This document shows, piece by piece, positions 24,481-35,831 of a stretch of DNA of 64,000 nt. Position numbers and translations under genes: made by a program. Source of the DNA: Bombardia bombarda (Eukaryota; Ascomycota; Sordariomycetes; Sordariales; Lasiosphaeriaceae); assembly GCA_030512295.1 (NCBI GenBank), contig JAULSR010000001.1, forward strand, positions 2,875,001 through 2,939,000, read 5' to 3'. The notes under the pieces were generated by a model, which was not told where the DNA came from, did not search any database, and saw only the letters and a program-made list of their open reading frames with translations. Position 1 is the first letter of the stretch, and each line of letters starts with the position of its first letter.

Positions 24481-26047
24481 TTAATATACAGCTCCGCCAT
24501 AGTAGACCTTGCGGACGTCAATGAGCTTCTTGCCCCTCCCCCTGGCGAGCTCGTCGGGGTCGATCTGGTTGAGCAGGGCCTCGTAGGCGGCCTTCACCGT
24601 GTTGAGGGGGTTGCGCGACCGCGTGATCTTGGCCGAGAGGTCCTGGATACCGGCGGCGCGGCACATTTCAAAGATTCTGTGGGGAACACGAAGACCGAAT
24701 CCTAATAAAAATCTCATGTTAGCAAATCTTTCTCCTCTTTTTCTTGTTCAAAAAGATAACAGTAAACATACCCGGCGGACGCGGAAAGAGCTGCACCACC
24801 GACCCCGACACCTTCTCCTCCAGCGCGCCGTAAATCGTCCGGTTCTCATACCGCCTAATCGGCCGCATGTTGCGAATCGCCAGCAGCTTGGCCTTCTCCG
24901 ACGCCACGGCCGGCTCCGTCGACTTGGCCGAGCCCATGCCCAGCCAGCCGTTCCTGTTGCCCGCAATAACCAAAATCGCAGTGCTCTGCACCTTGCCCAG
25001 ACGCGTCTGGTTGGTCACGAAGCGCCGCACCAGCACCTTCACCGTGATGTCCATGATCTCCTGCACCGACATGCCCGTGCGCCGCTTCAGGTCCTGGTAG
25101 ATGCCCGTGTCGTCCATGCCCTTGTCGTCGGGGTCGATGGCGTTCTTGTACAGGCCCGCCACGCCGGGCACCTTGTTGGGCAGCGCCGGCGCGAGCGACG
25201 AGTTGGCGTTGAGCCCCTTGTCGTTCCACGCCGAGCGCTCGAGGATGTACTCGAGGATGTCGCTGTCCGTCGGGCTTCCCGCGGAGCTGTCCCTGGCCGC
25301 CATGTCGCCGTCGCCCTTGGCGCCCCGGGCGGCGGCGGCCTGGATGTAGGCGTTGAACGAGGCGCGGGCCCTGTCGCGCACGTCACCGGGCCACTCGCCC
25401 TCGGCCACCTTCTTGTACTCTTTTGGCACAAAGTCGACGAGCTTCTTGAGGTTGCCGGTAACCGGACCGGTGACGAACTTGCCGGCCCACTCGACCAGGT
25501 CGTTTGTGAACTCGTCCATGTTCATGAAGCGGGCCATGGGGTCGGGCGGCGGCTGGCGGCGCGGGCGGCGGTCGATGATGGGCTGGATGTCGCTGAAGTC
25601 GTCGATGTAGGGCATGCGGTAGGGGTCGGTCCGCAGGCGGCCCTGGACTGTCAGGTCGCGCGGGTTGATGGCGAACTCGCCCGCCTTGAGCGACTCCATC
25701 TGCTCGGGCGAGTAGCGCTTCTCGAGCTCGGCCATCTCCTCGAACGAGTAGCGCGGGAACTTTTGGCGCGTGAACTGCACAATCTTCTTGTCATTGACGA
25801 GGCCCATCTCGGCGGCCCGCACGTTCTTGAAGCGAGGGCGCCGCGCGTTGAGCTGCGCGGAGCTGTGGAACTGGTGACATGTTGGCGGAGCGGTTGCTGC
25901 TGCTGCTGGTGTTGAAGACGAGGATAAGGAGGATGTTCTGGTGGTCGAGGGGGCGGCGGCGAGGAGGGGGGAGGGCGCCGGGCCAGAGACAGCAGCGGCC
26001 AGGCGCCGGGAGAAGATACTCCTGGCAGCTGGGCGTGCTGCACTCAT
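24481..26047 (-). CDS. MRPS5: Mitochondrial small-subunit ribosomal protein uS5m
   Basis: Two exons on the minus strand (26047-24772 and 24701-24481) give 498 residues. The N-terminus is Arg/Ser/Ala-rich without acidic residues, as in a mitochondrial import signal. The S5 fold sits in the last third: an N-terminal dsRNA-binding-like part (VLVRRFVTNQTRLGKVQSTAILVIAGNRNGWLGMGSAKS) and a C-terminal part (YGALEEKVSGSVVQLFPRPPGFGLRVPHRIFEMCRAAGIQDLSAKITRS, split by the intron at PPG|FGL). uS5 shapes the mRNA entry and decoding region of the mitoribosome. The long middle region is a fungal mitochondrial extension. The start at MSAARPAARS was chosen over an ATG 30 codons upstream because it begins the presequence. 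Confidence 0.92.
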
Positions 26048-27287
26048 AGCTTTAGTTCGGTCGATTCGCAGCTCGAGAAAGAAAGGACGGGCTATTCGGG
26101 TCGATGACGATGGGCGAGATGAAGGGTGGAACCCCAATGGCGCTGCGTTGGATCGTGGCAGCAGCAGCAGTCGGTCGGTCGTGTTCGAGAACCTCGAAAA
26201 CCGTCAAATGTCAGGTCCCTTCTTTTTTCACTCCGGGTCCCCAATGGCAGACATGTATGCGACGACACGGCCGACCTCGAAGCTGGCAATTTTATTTTTG
26301 ATGGTCCGAGCTTCGAGACATCGAATTGGACTATTGACACCTAACTATTCAGGCAGAAACAGCCATCAGCTGGACCCGGTTCCTGCAGTGGCGGCGTGCT
26401 AGCTGATAAGATTAGCGGCTGCAGGTCATCTGACCATGCATGTGACACATGCTCAGTCTGTTTCACGTTGCGAAGGAAACTGAATTACAGGAAAAGAAGC
26501 GCACGGCAATCTGTGGCTTCCATGCGGTTGACGATCTCTTCGCCCGCGCTGGCTTTCGGTTGGCTCGTCGAGTCCTCGAGACCTTTGAGAACCCCAGCCA
26601 ATCACCACCCGCTTACCTAAGACATCAGTCGATAATCTGCCGCAGGCCTGAAACGCCTGTGGTGCGCCTTGCATCAGCTTGCTTTACCCCTGACTGGCGT
26701 TTGCCGCTGAGGATTTGGTGAGACCCCCTGGGATCTTCCACTGTCCTCGCGCTAAAGTTGTCGCCTCACGACATCGTGCAGCCGCTTCCCTTCTGTCTTT
26801 TTATCATGTAGAAAGAGTACAGCAGTGTCTTAGAAGCATCTGTGATAGGAAAAGGGTGACGTGGACTTGCTGCCCTCCTCATTTTATAAAATGCGACACC
26901 CTTTTATCTTTACCACAGCCAGCCAAGGTGCTAAGTAGCTTTATTACACTCCTCCGCCGTAACTATCAGCTTCCCAGTGTGACGTTTCCAGTTTCAAAAC
27001 CGCCCCCCCTTCAAGAGGAGACGACTCCCAGTCAGTTTATCGTGCTATTATTATATTACATATTATTACTGCTACTACCTTACCCAGGACGGAGGCGGTC
27101 TCGACCATCCATTCTCTTTTTCCGCCTTCCTTCATCTTTGCTCGCGAATACCCTCTTTTTGATCTGTCCATATTCTTTTTCGTTTACACAAACCCCGCCA
27201 CTTACGCGCTCTCCCACCACTCGCGGCGCAGGCGCAAGCACTCGTCTTCCAAACCTCCAACACCACAACACAACCACAACCACCAAA
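26048..27287. other. intergenic spacer between divergent genes
   Basis: Promoter of uS5m (-) and promoter/leader of the small membrane-protein gene (+). The last 200 bases are CT- and CA-rich, as in fungal leaders. An open frame runs in from 26715 but has no protein features upstream of 27288. Confidence 0.55.
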
Positions 27288-27518
27288 ATGGGCCAATTCG
27301 ACTGGTTCTCCAAGATCGGCGCCACGAACGAGGCCGTCGCCGTCCTCAACGACCAGCCCATCCTCTTCACCATCCTCATCATCGTCCTCGTCGCTGTCAT
27401 CCTCCAGAGCGTCCTCCTCTGGTACATCCACTACGCCACCCTCAAGCCCGAGCAAAAGAAGAAGAAGGTCAAGAAGGGCGACGAGAAGAAGCCCGCTGGT
27501 CCTCCTGGGCGAAAGTAG
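27288..27518 (+). CDS. Small single-pass membrane protein, 76 aa, unknown function
   Basis: Starts at an ATG with an A-rich context (ACCAAAATG) after a CAC/CAA-rich leader. The sequence has a short amphipathic start (MGQFDWFSKIG), one strong hydrophobic segment (about residues 26-48, FTILIIVLVAVILQSVLLWYIHYA) and a Lys-rich tail ending in PAGPPGRK. A lysine-rich tail after one span suggests a cytosolic C-terminus and an ER or organelle membrane. I do not recognise the family. Codon use is strongly C-ended, like real genes here, which argues against a chance ORF. The longer ORF starting at 26715 was rejected because its first 190 codons are leader-like. Confidence 0.7.
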   Translation: MGQFDWFSKIGATNEAVAVLNDQPILFTILIIVLVAVILQSVLLWYIHYATLKPEQKKKKVKKGDEKKPAGPPGRK

Positions 27519-28199
27519 GCACAACTCGGCACTCTCTTTCGGATACGCCAATCGCATATGTCTATCGATCTCTAAACGAATTTATTGGTGGATGGATTGG
27601 GTCAACTGCGCGTAACCTGGAAGTACGGACAGACGTAAAGGGGAATTGGGAAAGCTTGCGACCCCGAGTAGTTCACGAAGAGATTCCACCAAACTGGCGA
27701 CTAACCGAACCAGCGAGCGGCAATCGTCATGACGCAACATGGCCAGTTTCCAACCCAATCATTCATTTGGTCCAGAGAGAACGATATATCGGCGCATCTA
27801 CCACCAACTCGGTGTGTGCTGAATGTTCAGCAATCGTTTTCGTTTCAAAGAGTGGGCAGGCAGACAGCGCGCCTCGGAACCTAGAAGGGATCACGAAGCA
27901 TGCTTTAGTTAGCCGTACCTCCCCATCTAGTCAACGAAAGAGGCGGACGGCGGAATGGTTTGCAGCGTGGTTTCAGCTCTTATTTCGCATTCGTCTATCC
28001 GCTCAGCATGAGCGATCCGGTCTGAGTCGTCAGCTTGGTTTCACGCGCTTGGCAGGAGAAGAATCATGCTCTCATCCCGACTATCGAAGTGCTTCATTTT
28101 GTACAGCATCTTATTTCTTGTCTAGAATTGCCTGAGCGTTGTTATTTTGTACAAACATTTTTCCGCTTGTCTTTTTTGTTTCGACACCTGTTCATACAT
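27519..28199. other. intergenic spacer between convergent genes
   Basis: An ORF at 27656-28135 has no motif and unnatural composition; treated as chance. Nothing else seen. Confidence 0.5.
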
Positions 28200-30054
28200 C
28201 TAGCCGTGTTCTATAGAATCTGGAGTCATATCATCTTCTGATACCCACTCTAACTCAAGAGTTTCTGACCTGCGAGGTCTCTCGACAGGATATATGTTTC
28301 CGTACCCGTCTGCGTAGAAATAATCGGCTTCTGAGGAGCTTCCACTGTCGGCATTATGATAATGCATATGATGCTGCGATAGCTCATCCGTTGCGTGTTG
28401 TATGACGAGTTCTCCGGCATCCCCTTCTGGTAACTGGTAATATGCGTCTCCGTCTGTTACGTGCCCGAGATCGTCCAAATCGGTAATGTGATGGTAATTA
28501 TCTCCTGGAGCTTCTTCTACTAGATCATAAAACGGATCCTCCATCTCCTCTTGGCAGATCTCCATGTCGCCGGTGTTGTTGTCAAATTCTCCCAATGCCC
28601 CTTCTGGCAGGTCATAAAATATGTTCCCCTCCATCGCTTGTTGATGGTATCTCACATCAAGGACGAAGCCGCTACTGGACCCTTCCCAGTAGCTGTTGAC
28701 TCCTTCTGCTTCTTCGAGCTGGCTTGGTTCAGGCTGAAAAGGGACCATAGCAAGTTCTGGTACTGCTTCTTCTGCCGTATGCAGATCAGCATCCAGATTC
28801 GTGTCCTTCCGATTGCCGCCTCTTGCAACTGGTGCCACTCGGATCCTAGTCTGACACAGTATCCATAGCTTCTTTCTGACTTCACTAGTATCCCCATCTT
28901 CCTTAAGTTGTTCATCCGCTTGTCTATTTGGCTCTTTTGACTGTGTGAGTTTGTCGACTTTCTGACGAAGCCTTTCTGATCGCGCGCTCTTGAGTCGAGC
29001 AATGCCATGGGCAATCGTCGGGATGACCTTTGCGTGTGCGGCCATAGACTATTTAGATGTTAGAAAACTTAAAGTCCAGACCTTGGGACTCTTACCTGAA
29101 GATATCGAAGATTCCAAACAGCCGGGGCGATGTCTATCAATGGAGGATGTGGTATGCTCTCAACAATTTTCGTTCCTGGCGGCGCTTTCTTAATGCCAAT
29201 GAGTTTGTGAAGAGCGCCATCAAGCAGTGCGCTTATGTCTGTTAGTATTTTCTCTGATATAAGGGGTGCTTTGAAAGCCGATTGATCAAGTTCGCCACTG
29301 TCTCTTGAACTGGACGGAGATATAGTATCTGAAGTCGAGTATGGCGCCATATGCTCCATATCTTCCTGAGCAGCCATCGCCTTTTTAGTTGGCTTGGGTC
29401 TACTCCGAAGGCCATATCTATGACGTGGAGGAGATTCTGAAGGTTGACTCTTTGGAATTGTTGGATCTGTTGGTCTTGGTGCGGTGGTGTGTGGTTCACT
29501 CTTCCGTTTGCTTTTGTTGGTGCCAAAACAAATGTTAACTTCGCATTTCATGCCCTGAAATTTAGCGCAGGGGACATTCGGTGGTGCAATCATGTCTGAC
29601 GAAAGGTCAGGATGATGAAGGAAATATGTTGCTTGTGGACTGCCTCGGCCAACAATAGTAGCGATAGGTGTTGAATGCTTGACTCTCAGTTCAAGCCCGA
29701 TTTCTTCCCAAACCTGGGAATCTGTCAAAATGTAGCTCTAAAGCATATAAATAGACAACCTACCGAGCAACTCGCCGCCAAGTTCCCAAGTTCTACAATA
29801 ATAGCTGGCTCAAGTGTTGTGCTATCAGGTAGTTTGCCGTCGACCAATGTCAGGAACTCGAGCTGGCAAGAACCAGCTTTTGCAATCCAGATGTCCCCTG
29901 CCATGGAAGACTCATATAGCCCAGCCGCAGTAGGTATTTCGGAACATAAATGTGGCATAATGATGTCGAATGAAGTTGTGATAGTAAGGGACAGATTGGA
30001 CTGTTTCCGGATAGCTTTGATATTTCCCAGATCAAACGTCGCCGTCGCTGGCAT
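28200..30054 (-). CDS. Unrecognised three-exon gene, acidic C-terminus
   Basis: Best model on the minus strand: 30054-29772, 29721-29096 and 29048-28200, about 585 residues. Part one (MPATATFDLGNIKAIRKQSN...) looks like a small beta-rich domain. Part two has a basic, disordered stretch with RHRYGLRSRPKPTKKA, similar in style to DNA- or chromatin-binding tails. Part three is a helical basic segment followed by a strongly acidic tail with repeated DLPEG / DLVEEAPGD / QLPEGDAGE blocks. Intron 2 (GTAAGAG...AATAG) is good. Intron 1 is weak: the clean donor GTAGGT breaks the frame, and only a GTTGCT donor (50-nt intron) keeps it, so a one-base error or a different structure is possible. I recognise no family. 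Confidence 0.55.
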
Positions 30055-30897
30055 CGCAAAGAGTACCAGGTGTGCTACGAGGCAGCTACGCTCTCGAAAG
30101 CAAGGAAAAAATAGCGCATGGCAGGGTGCAAGTAAATCTGGTCATTGGGGAATATAAGAAGGCGCAAGTCTTCACGAAGTGTAATTCATCCTTCGGGGAA
30201 GACGATATGTTTGGGGCGATGGCTTTGGACGAGGCGGGACATTCTCGATACTCGGAGGGATGCGAACTCAGGCAAGATTAGCAGGCGGACAGTATGAATG
30301 AGAAATTTTATCTGATTGGGTATGACGGTACCTTAAAGTGGCTGTCTGTCAGCTTGAGGAGGAAGCTGCAACCCAGCATCATTTGTGGTGTGGAGTTCAC
30401 TTGGTCGATGGCCCGGAAGGAGCAACCGATCAAAGTCAGAACACAGCCCAGATCACAATACAACCATAGCCATCATGTTACCTCTAATATTGGAAAGAAA
30501 CACCATGACAGCTCAGGTGGGTAGACTAGACCAGATAATGACCTCTTATTCGCAGCAAATCACCCCATTCCTGAATATATCGTTTTATACACCACGAAGT
30601 AAGCCAGTAAACCAGTAGTCAGCAATCCGCTCTGATTTATATTTTTCTTTTTATGGCTTCCTACCTACCCGCTAGTATGGTATAGTGTTCCCATATGCAA
30701 TATGCTCGCCATGTAGTTACGTAAAAATCTAAATAATACAATCCGCTCCCCTAAAATCCAACCAAATGCTGCACTCAGCCCCAATTTTCCCTCTCACTCT
30801 TACTGTCTCTCTCTCCCCATCCTCATCCATTTTCATCCATTTCCCTCCCCCTTTTTTCTTTCCCCTCTCCTCACTCCCCTTTTCCCCCAGGGCCCCT
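30055..30897. other. intergenic spacer
   Basis: Upstream of the unrecognised gene (-) and 3' flank of the C2H2 gene (-). 30.78-30.9 kb is pyrimidine-rich on the plus strand. No ORF of interest. Confidence 0.55.
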
Positions 30898-32475
30898 TCA
30901 CCTCCTCTCCTTCCTGCCCCCCACCAACGTCCCCCTCCACTCCTCCCCATACACCGGCCCATGCGTCTTGGTCCCACACACCCTTGCCGTATACTCCTCA
31001 AACATCTTCTTCTTTGCATTGGTCTCATCTAAGCCCGCAGCAATCACCTCCACCTCGGCCTGCGTGTACGTCGGCTCCTCGGGCGCATTCTCCTGCTGCT
31101 TCTGCAAGAGCTTCTCCACCATCCGCTTCCGCTTCTTCAGATCCTCGTCATTCTCGTACTCAAACTCTTTGATACTCGGCGTGATCTGCTTCTTCCCATC
31201 TGCACTAAACAGATACCGCGGCAGGGGGTCCGCGTCGCCAGCCATGGCGGCATAGGGGCCGCCGCGCGGGACGTCGCTGTTCACGCTGGTGTTTTGCGGG
31301 CCGTCGCCCATGATCCAGCGGAGCGGTATGAGGTGTTCCTTGTCGACATGGGCGGGGAAGGCTTCGTCTGTCTCGAACTCGATGACGGGTGTGGAGGGGG
31401 AGGCGGCAGGGCGGCACTTGCCCCATTTGCAGGTTAGGATCCCCTTCTCGCGTCCGTGGACGTTGAGGACGTGGCGGCGGAGCGTTTCAAAGTTGTGGAG
31501 GGAGGCGGGACAGCCCTGCCACTCGCAGAGGAAGGGGACGAAGCGAGGTTTTAGGCTGTCGTAGATCTGCCGGGGCGTGGGAGATGGGTTCCGCGGTGGT
31601 CGACCGCGGCGCTTGAGCTTGCCGACCGACTTCTTGGGCTTGGGCGGGCGGTCTTGAGGAGGCGCGGATGGGTCGAAGGGCCGGGCGCTGGCGTAAGAGC
31701 GCTGGCCGGGGCGCCAGCCTTTTGACCGGCCGCGCTTCTTGGCTCCTGGAGGGTGGGAAGACGGTCCGGCTGGGTCCGGCTGGTTGCCACTACGTATTTG
31801 AGGGACCCATGGCGGAAGGGATGGGCGTTTCTGTGGTCTTGGTGTGGCGCCAGATGGCGTTGTGTCTGGTGCTGTCCGCTTCCTGGGCTCTGGTGTGCCG
31901 GACGGCGTGGATACTTGCCTCAAGCTGGAGGGGGAGACGGCGGGGGGGAAGCTCTTGGATTGCTTCTTGCGCTTGTGTTGATCAATGAGATCGGATTGGA
32001 TCAGTCCGTTCTGGTCATCGTCCTCGTCCTCGTCCTCGTGCTGCTGGTGAGCGCCTCCGTTCATGGCATCATTATCTAGTAGGGTCTCGTAGGTCTGTCG
32101 TCCAGGGCTTGAATGTAGCACGACAGTAAGCTGAGGTTGGGATAGAGATGGCATAGGCTGAGATCCGGATAACGAGAGTACTGCCAGTCTAGGGGTGTCA
32201 AAGTCCAGCTCCTCGTCCTCCTCCTCATCTTCCTTGTGATAATCTGGAGCAGGGCCGACATCCATCTCATCCTCTTCATCCTCGTAGGACTCGGGCTCAT
32301 AGAACTCGTCCTCGTACTCATCGTGAAGCTCGTCAACTGAGTGTCCGTTAATTTGGGTGCGCCGTTCAACTGATACCCCGCCATGGAAGCTCTTTCCGAA
32401 GGATAGGGGGCCACGCGCGCCAGGACTGCTGGATGTGGCCATGAGGGATACATTTGGGTCCTGAAGAGGATCCAT
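30898..32475 (-). CDS. C2H2 zinc-finger protein with AT-hook
   Basis: Intronless, 525 residues. The first 150 residues are very acidic (runs of DE), followed by a Pro/Ser/Lys-rich disordered stretch. An AT-hook-like KRRGRPPRNP lies at about 286-294, just before FLCEWQGCPASLHNFETLRRHVLNVHG, a C2H2 finger at about 316-341. A second, imperfect Cys/His set follows (LTCKWGKC ... AHVDKEH). The C-terminus has a coiled-coil-like KKRKRMVEKLLQKQQEN. This points to a nuclear DNA-binding regulator; targets cannot be told. An in-frame ATG 11 codons downstream (MATSSSP) is an alternative start. Confidence 0.85.
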   Translation of the reverse strand: MDPLQDPNVSLMATSSSPGARGPLSFGKSFHGGVSVERRTQINGHSVDELHDEYEDEFYEPESYEDEEDEMDVGPAPDYHKEDEEEDEELDFDTPRLAVLSLSGSQPMPSLSQPQLTVVLHSSPGRQTYETLLDNDAMNGGAHQQHEDEDEDDDQNGLIQSDLIDQHKRKKQSKSFPPAVSPSSLRQVSTPSGTPEPRKRTAPDTTPSGATPRPQKRPSLPPWVPQIRSGNQPDPAGPSSHPPGAKKRGRSKGWRPGQRSYASARPFDPSAPPQDRPPKPKKSVGKLKRRGRPPRNPSPTPRQIYDSLKPRFVPFLCEWQGCPASLHNFETLRRHVLNVHGREKGILTCKWGKCRPAASPSTPVIEFETDEAFPAHVDKEHLIPLRWIMGDGPQNTSVNSDVPRGGPYAAMAGDADPLPRYLFSADGKKQITPSIKEFEYENDEDLKKRKRMVEKLLQKQQENAPEEPTYTQAEVEVIAAGLDETNAKKKMFEEYTARVCGTKTHGPVYGEEWRGTLVGGRKERR

Positions 32476-33900
32476 ATTCTCAGGATCTGAATCCGGGTAG
32501 AATGGTATTTTCGCTAGTTTTTGATGGTAGTGATGAAAGAGTCGTGTGTGGTTGTGAGATGGCTGTAGTGTAAAGGGGATGATGACCCACTAGGGTAAGG
32601 TGAGCCCAACGAGGCGGACCTCGTTTTCCTCCTCAAGAGCAACGTTCCGATCCTATATTCTCTATTTTCCCCACCCTAACCTGCGAGACGTCGGAATTAC
32701 AGTTTATAATGTCGCTAGGTTCTGATTCCTTGTCGAGAAAAATGCAAGCAAAATAAACTAGAAAGCATGGAGATGAGCATAGCTTGGCTTATGGCCAAAC
32801 GTTGCGCCCACTTGTTTTCTTGTCAGAATCGAGAACTTTTGGGGTGTGACTTTTTAGAGAGTGTGTGAATGAGAACCGCCATGGCGGGGTGTAGTCTTCA
32901 ACAGGGAAAAACTAGACACGCTGATTTCACAGTGCGATTTAAGAGGTCTTGTGGCAGCTATTTTGACGCGACTTCAGCTGCAGGGTAAGATGCCGTGAAG
33001 TTGCAACACGCCGACCGCGATGCCATGCGCTTTGCGCTGCCAGTTGGCTGGCAAAGCTGGTGGGCTTGGGCTTGGCACGGACCATTCTCAGTACCTGAGT
33101 ACAAACTACTTACTGTGGTGGTATGGGTAAATAAAACCTGTGGAGCAGGTATTGACAAGGGAGGTGCCAGGGTTGGGCGTGTGCGCGCAAGGGTTGGAAA
33201 AGGTATAAAGCTCGGAAAAACATGGGTTTCGGCGTAAGCCATACATAGTACCTGACATGGGGGTTTTTTTTTCGCCCGCAACCACAGTATACACTGTGCG
33301 ATACTAGTAAAGCTCTGAGGTATAAGGCACTGTGCAGGTATTGGCACCTGGCCGTTGAGGTCCCAGGCTTCGAACACAACATCTGTCTGGGGAAGGAACC
33401 TTCGACTTCCTTTCCTCTTATGGACGTGCATTTCATTTCGTACTCGACACTTTTGTTCGACTTGCTAAGCAGAGTGGGCTCCGCCGGCTCAATGCATTGT
33501 TTTGGGAACCAGGCAGTGTGAAGGGCTACTTAGTACTAGACCTACTAGTTCTACTTCGTTGGGCGATCAATAATCAGACAATTGTCGATACAGTGAGCTC
33601 CCCTGGATGATTCGTAAGTCAATCAGTGACGATGGCCATCTCCCCGTCTTGCATGTTACAAAGCCGGATAGATGGTAGGACAGGATAGGGCGGTGATCAT
33701 GGCATCGAATGCAGTCGATATTTCATCATTCCTCACCAAACTTTGCACATTGTTCTGCATTATTAATCACGTCCACTTGCGGAACTTTGAAGCTCGACGA
33801 CGGCGCGGGGTTGGTCAGGCCCCGAAGGTCGAAAAATCAAGTACTGTGTATACTAATCATCACCATCTGTACAATCATGTCGTGATATGAATCGTGTGGG
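32476..33900. other. intergenic spacer between divergent genes
   Basis: Promoters of the C2H2 gene (-) and the SDR (+). Small ORFs near 33.0-33.4 kb have no features. Nothing else seen. Confidence 0.55.
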
Positions 33901-33908
33901 TATATAAG
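33901..33908 (+). promoter_or_regulatory. TATA box of the SDR gene
   Basis: TATATAAG stands 125 bases before the SDR start codon, followed by a CT/CA-rich leader. A clear TATA element suggests regulated rather than constitutive expression. Confidence 0.5.
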
Positions 33909-34032
33909 TCAATCAAGGACCTCACTCAACTCCATCACTATTATTCCTATCTTGTTCTCATTTCAATATCTATCTCATCATCTTGACCATCTAATACATC
34001 ACCAACTTCAACAATAGCACTCTCAAAACGAC

Positions 34033-34964
34033 ATGGCCTCAAACTCCTTCTACGCAGTCATCGCCGGCGTCGGCGCAGGCACAGGCCGCTCGGTAGCCCT
34101 CAAGTTCGCCAAGACATACCCCGTCGTCCTGCTGGCCCGCAAGCCCGAGAGCTACAACGACATCGTCGCCGAGATCAAGGCAGCCGGTGGACAGGCCATT
34201 GGCATCAGCACCGACCTCTCCAGCGCCGATGCTCAAGCCTCTGCAGCTGAGACCATCAAGAAGGAGTATGCTGGCAAGAAGCTGGCGGCAGCTGTTTGTA
34301 TGCTTTATTACCCCTTAATCATTTCATGTATCACATCACTAACAGTATCCCAATAGACAACGCCAGCGGCGGCGTAGGCCGCAAGCCCTTCCTCGAGCAC
34401 ACAGTAGAGGACCTCGAAACCGGACTGGCTGTTAATGCGTATGTCTATAACCCCCCTCCCCTTATACCCCCACACACTGACACAAACCCCAGCCGCGGCC
34501 TCTTCATCTTCGCCCAAACCTACCTCCCCCAGCTCCTCGAGTCCGTCGACGCCTCCCCGGCGCACCCGCCCACCCTCATCGTCACGGGCGCGACCGCATC
34601 CGTCCGCGGCTCGGCCAAGTTCTCCATCTTCGCCGCGGGCAAGTTCGCCGTGCGCGCCCTGACCCAGTCGCTCGCGCGCGAGTTCGGCCCCCAGGGCGTG
34701 CACGTTGCCCACACCATCATCGATGGTGTCATCGACATCCCGCGGACGAGGGCGTGGCCGGTGAATGACGGGAAGGAGGATGGGAAGATTAGTGCTGATG
34801 CGGTATGTCTTTCACACTCCCTAGCTCGTTGATTTGTAAGGGAAAACATTGGTGTGCTGACTGACTCTGAATAGATCGCCGATAGCTACTGGTATCTGCA
34901 CACGCAGCCGCGGTCTGCCTTTACCCAGGAGCTGGATATGCGGCCGTATGTTGAGAAGTTTTAA
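34033..34964 (+). CDS. Short-chain dehydrogenase/reductase with Phe in place of catalytic Tyr
   Basis: Four exons (34033-34297, 34357-34438, 34493-34802, 34875-34964) give 248 residues, the usual SDR length. The cofactor loop reads AGVGAGTGRS, and NASG fits the NAG motif. The serine of the active site may be in VTGATAS. The canonical YxxxK is FAAGK, so the proton-relay tyrosine is Phe. The stretch GKFAVRALTQSLAREFGPQGVHVAH...DG is typical of a group of fungal and bacterial SDRs annotated as oxidoreductases despite this change. It may act on a small carbonyl substrate with NAD(P)H or may have lost classical chemistry. All introns have GT-AG ends and matching phases. Confidence 0.9.
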
Positions 34965-35831
34965 AGTGGGGAACAACAGGCGTTGTTATCCAGTAGCGAA
35001 AAGGGGGCTGGTCGCAAAGTAGTAAAGTAGCGATAATGTTTTATTATTTGCCATGAATTCTGCGAGAGCCAAGAACGAGAATAAATGCTTATGCATGTAT
35101 GTGACGAGTTTGCAGTGGGTACCTATGTGTGAGAAAGGACGCGCTGTATTCATAAGTATATGTATCTCTATTGTGATTATAATATCGTGACTATTACCTA
35201 TGCCGTGGAATCTGGATTTGTGCTGAAGAGCCCCTATTTCATCATCAGTTTCATTTTTGTTTGCGTTTCCCAAACATCCTGCAAGCGCATAAATAAAAAA
35301 ACGTCGTCAAAGTCGCCTGAATGTCAGTGCAACAGAACACTTCATAAAACAAAACCATCAATCACAACGCGCATGATAAAAACCGGGAGTAAACGTGTGT
35401 GGTGTCGGTGGTCCTCTCTCCTGACTCTCTTCCTTCTCTTCTCACACCCTCTCTCTAGAAGCTAGATTGAATATTTGCCACCAGCTATAAATCCTAATTT
35501 CCTATGCGCGCCACCACTCGAAACAGCGTATAGATAGATTTGTCTTTTTGTTTGTTCAAGCCTCTTTCAGAAAGAGCAGAAGTAGATAGTAGATTCGTCC
35601 CCTCTTGTCCTTTATATATAAAAGCCAAGAGTGAGGAATGTATTCTTCTCACATCCGATGGAACTCAAAAAACACCTTCGACCGCGGCGGCCTACCAACA
35701 GCTGCCGGGCCGCCCACACACCTACTGGCCATGATGCGAGGTCGACTCGGCTCGCTCGCTCACTTGTCCCAGCAATGGGCAGGCCATGCCAACGCCGGTT
35801 TTGTTTAAAAATTGCCCTCACCGCCCATCTT
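34965..35831. other. intergenic spacer between convergent genes
   Basis: 3' flanks of the SDR (+) and TMA46 (-); AT-rich to about 35.6 kb. No gene. Confidence 0.6.

Noticed and set aside
24599..25915. 438-codon open frame antisense to uS5m
   Set aside because: It is a shadow of the GC-rich MRPS5 coding exon; composition is Arg/Val/Leu-rich without motifs.
26715..27287. N-terminal extension of the 76-aa membrane protein to 267 residues
   Set aside because: The extension has leader-like CT/CA composition and no protein features; the ATG at 27288 has a good context and begins a coherent small protein.
27656..28135. 159-codon ORF
   Set aside because: No motif, unnatural residue mix, and it lies between two convergent genes where 3' UTRs are expected.
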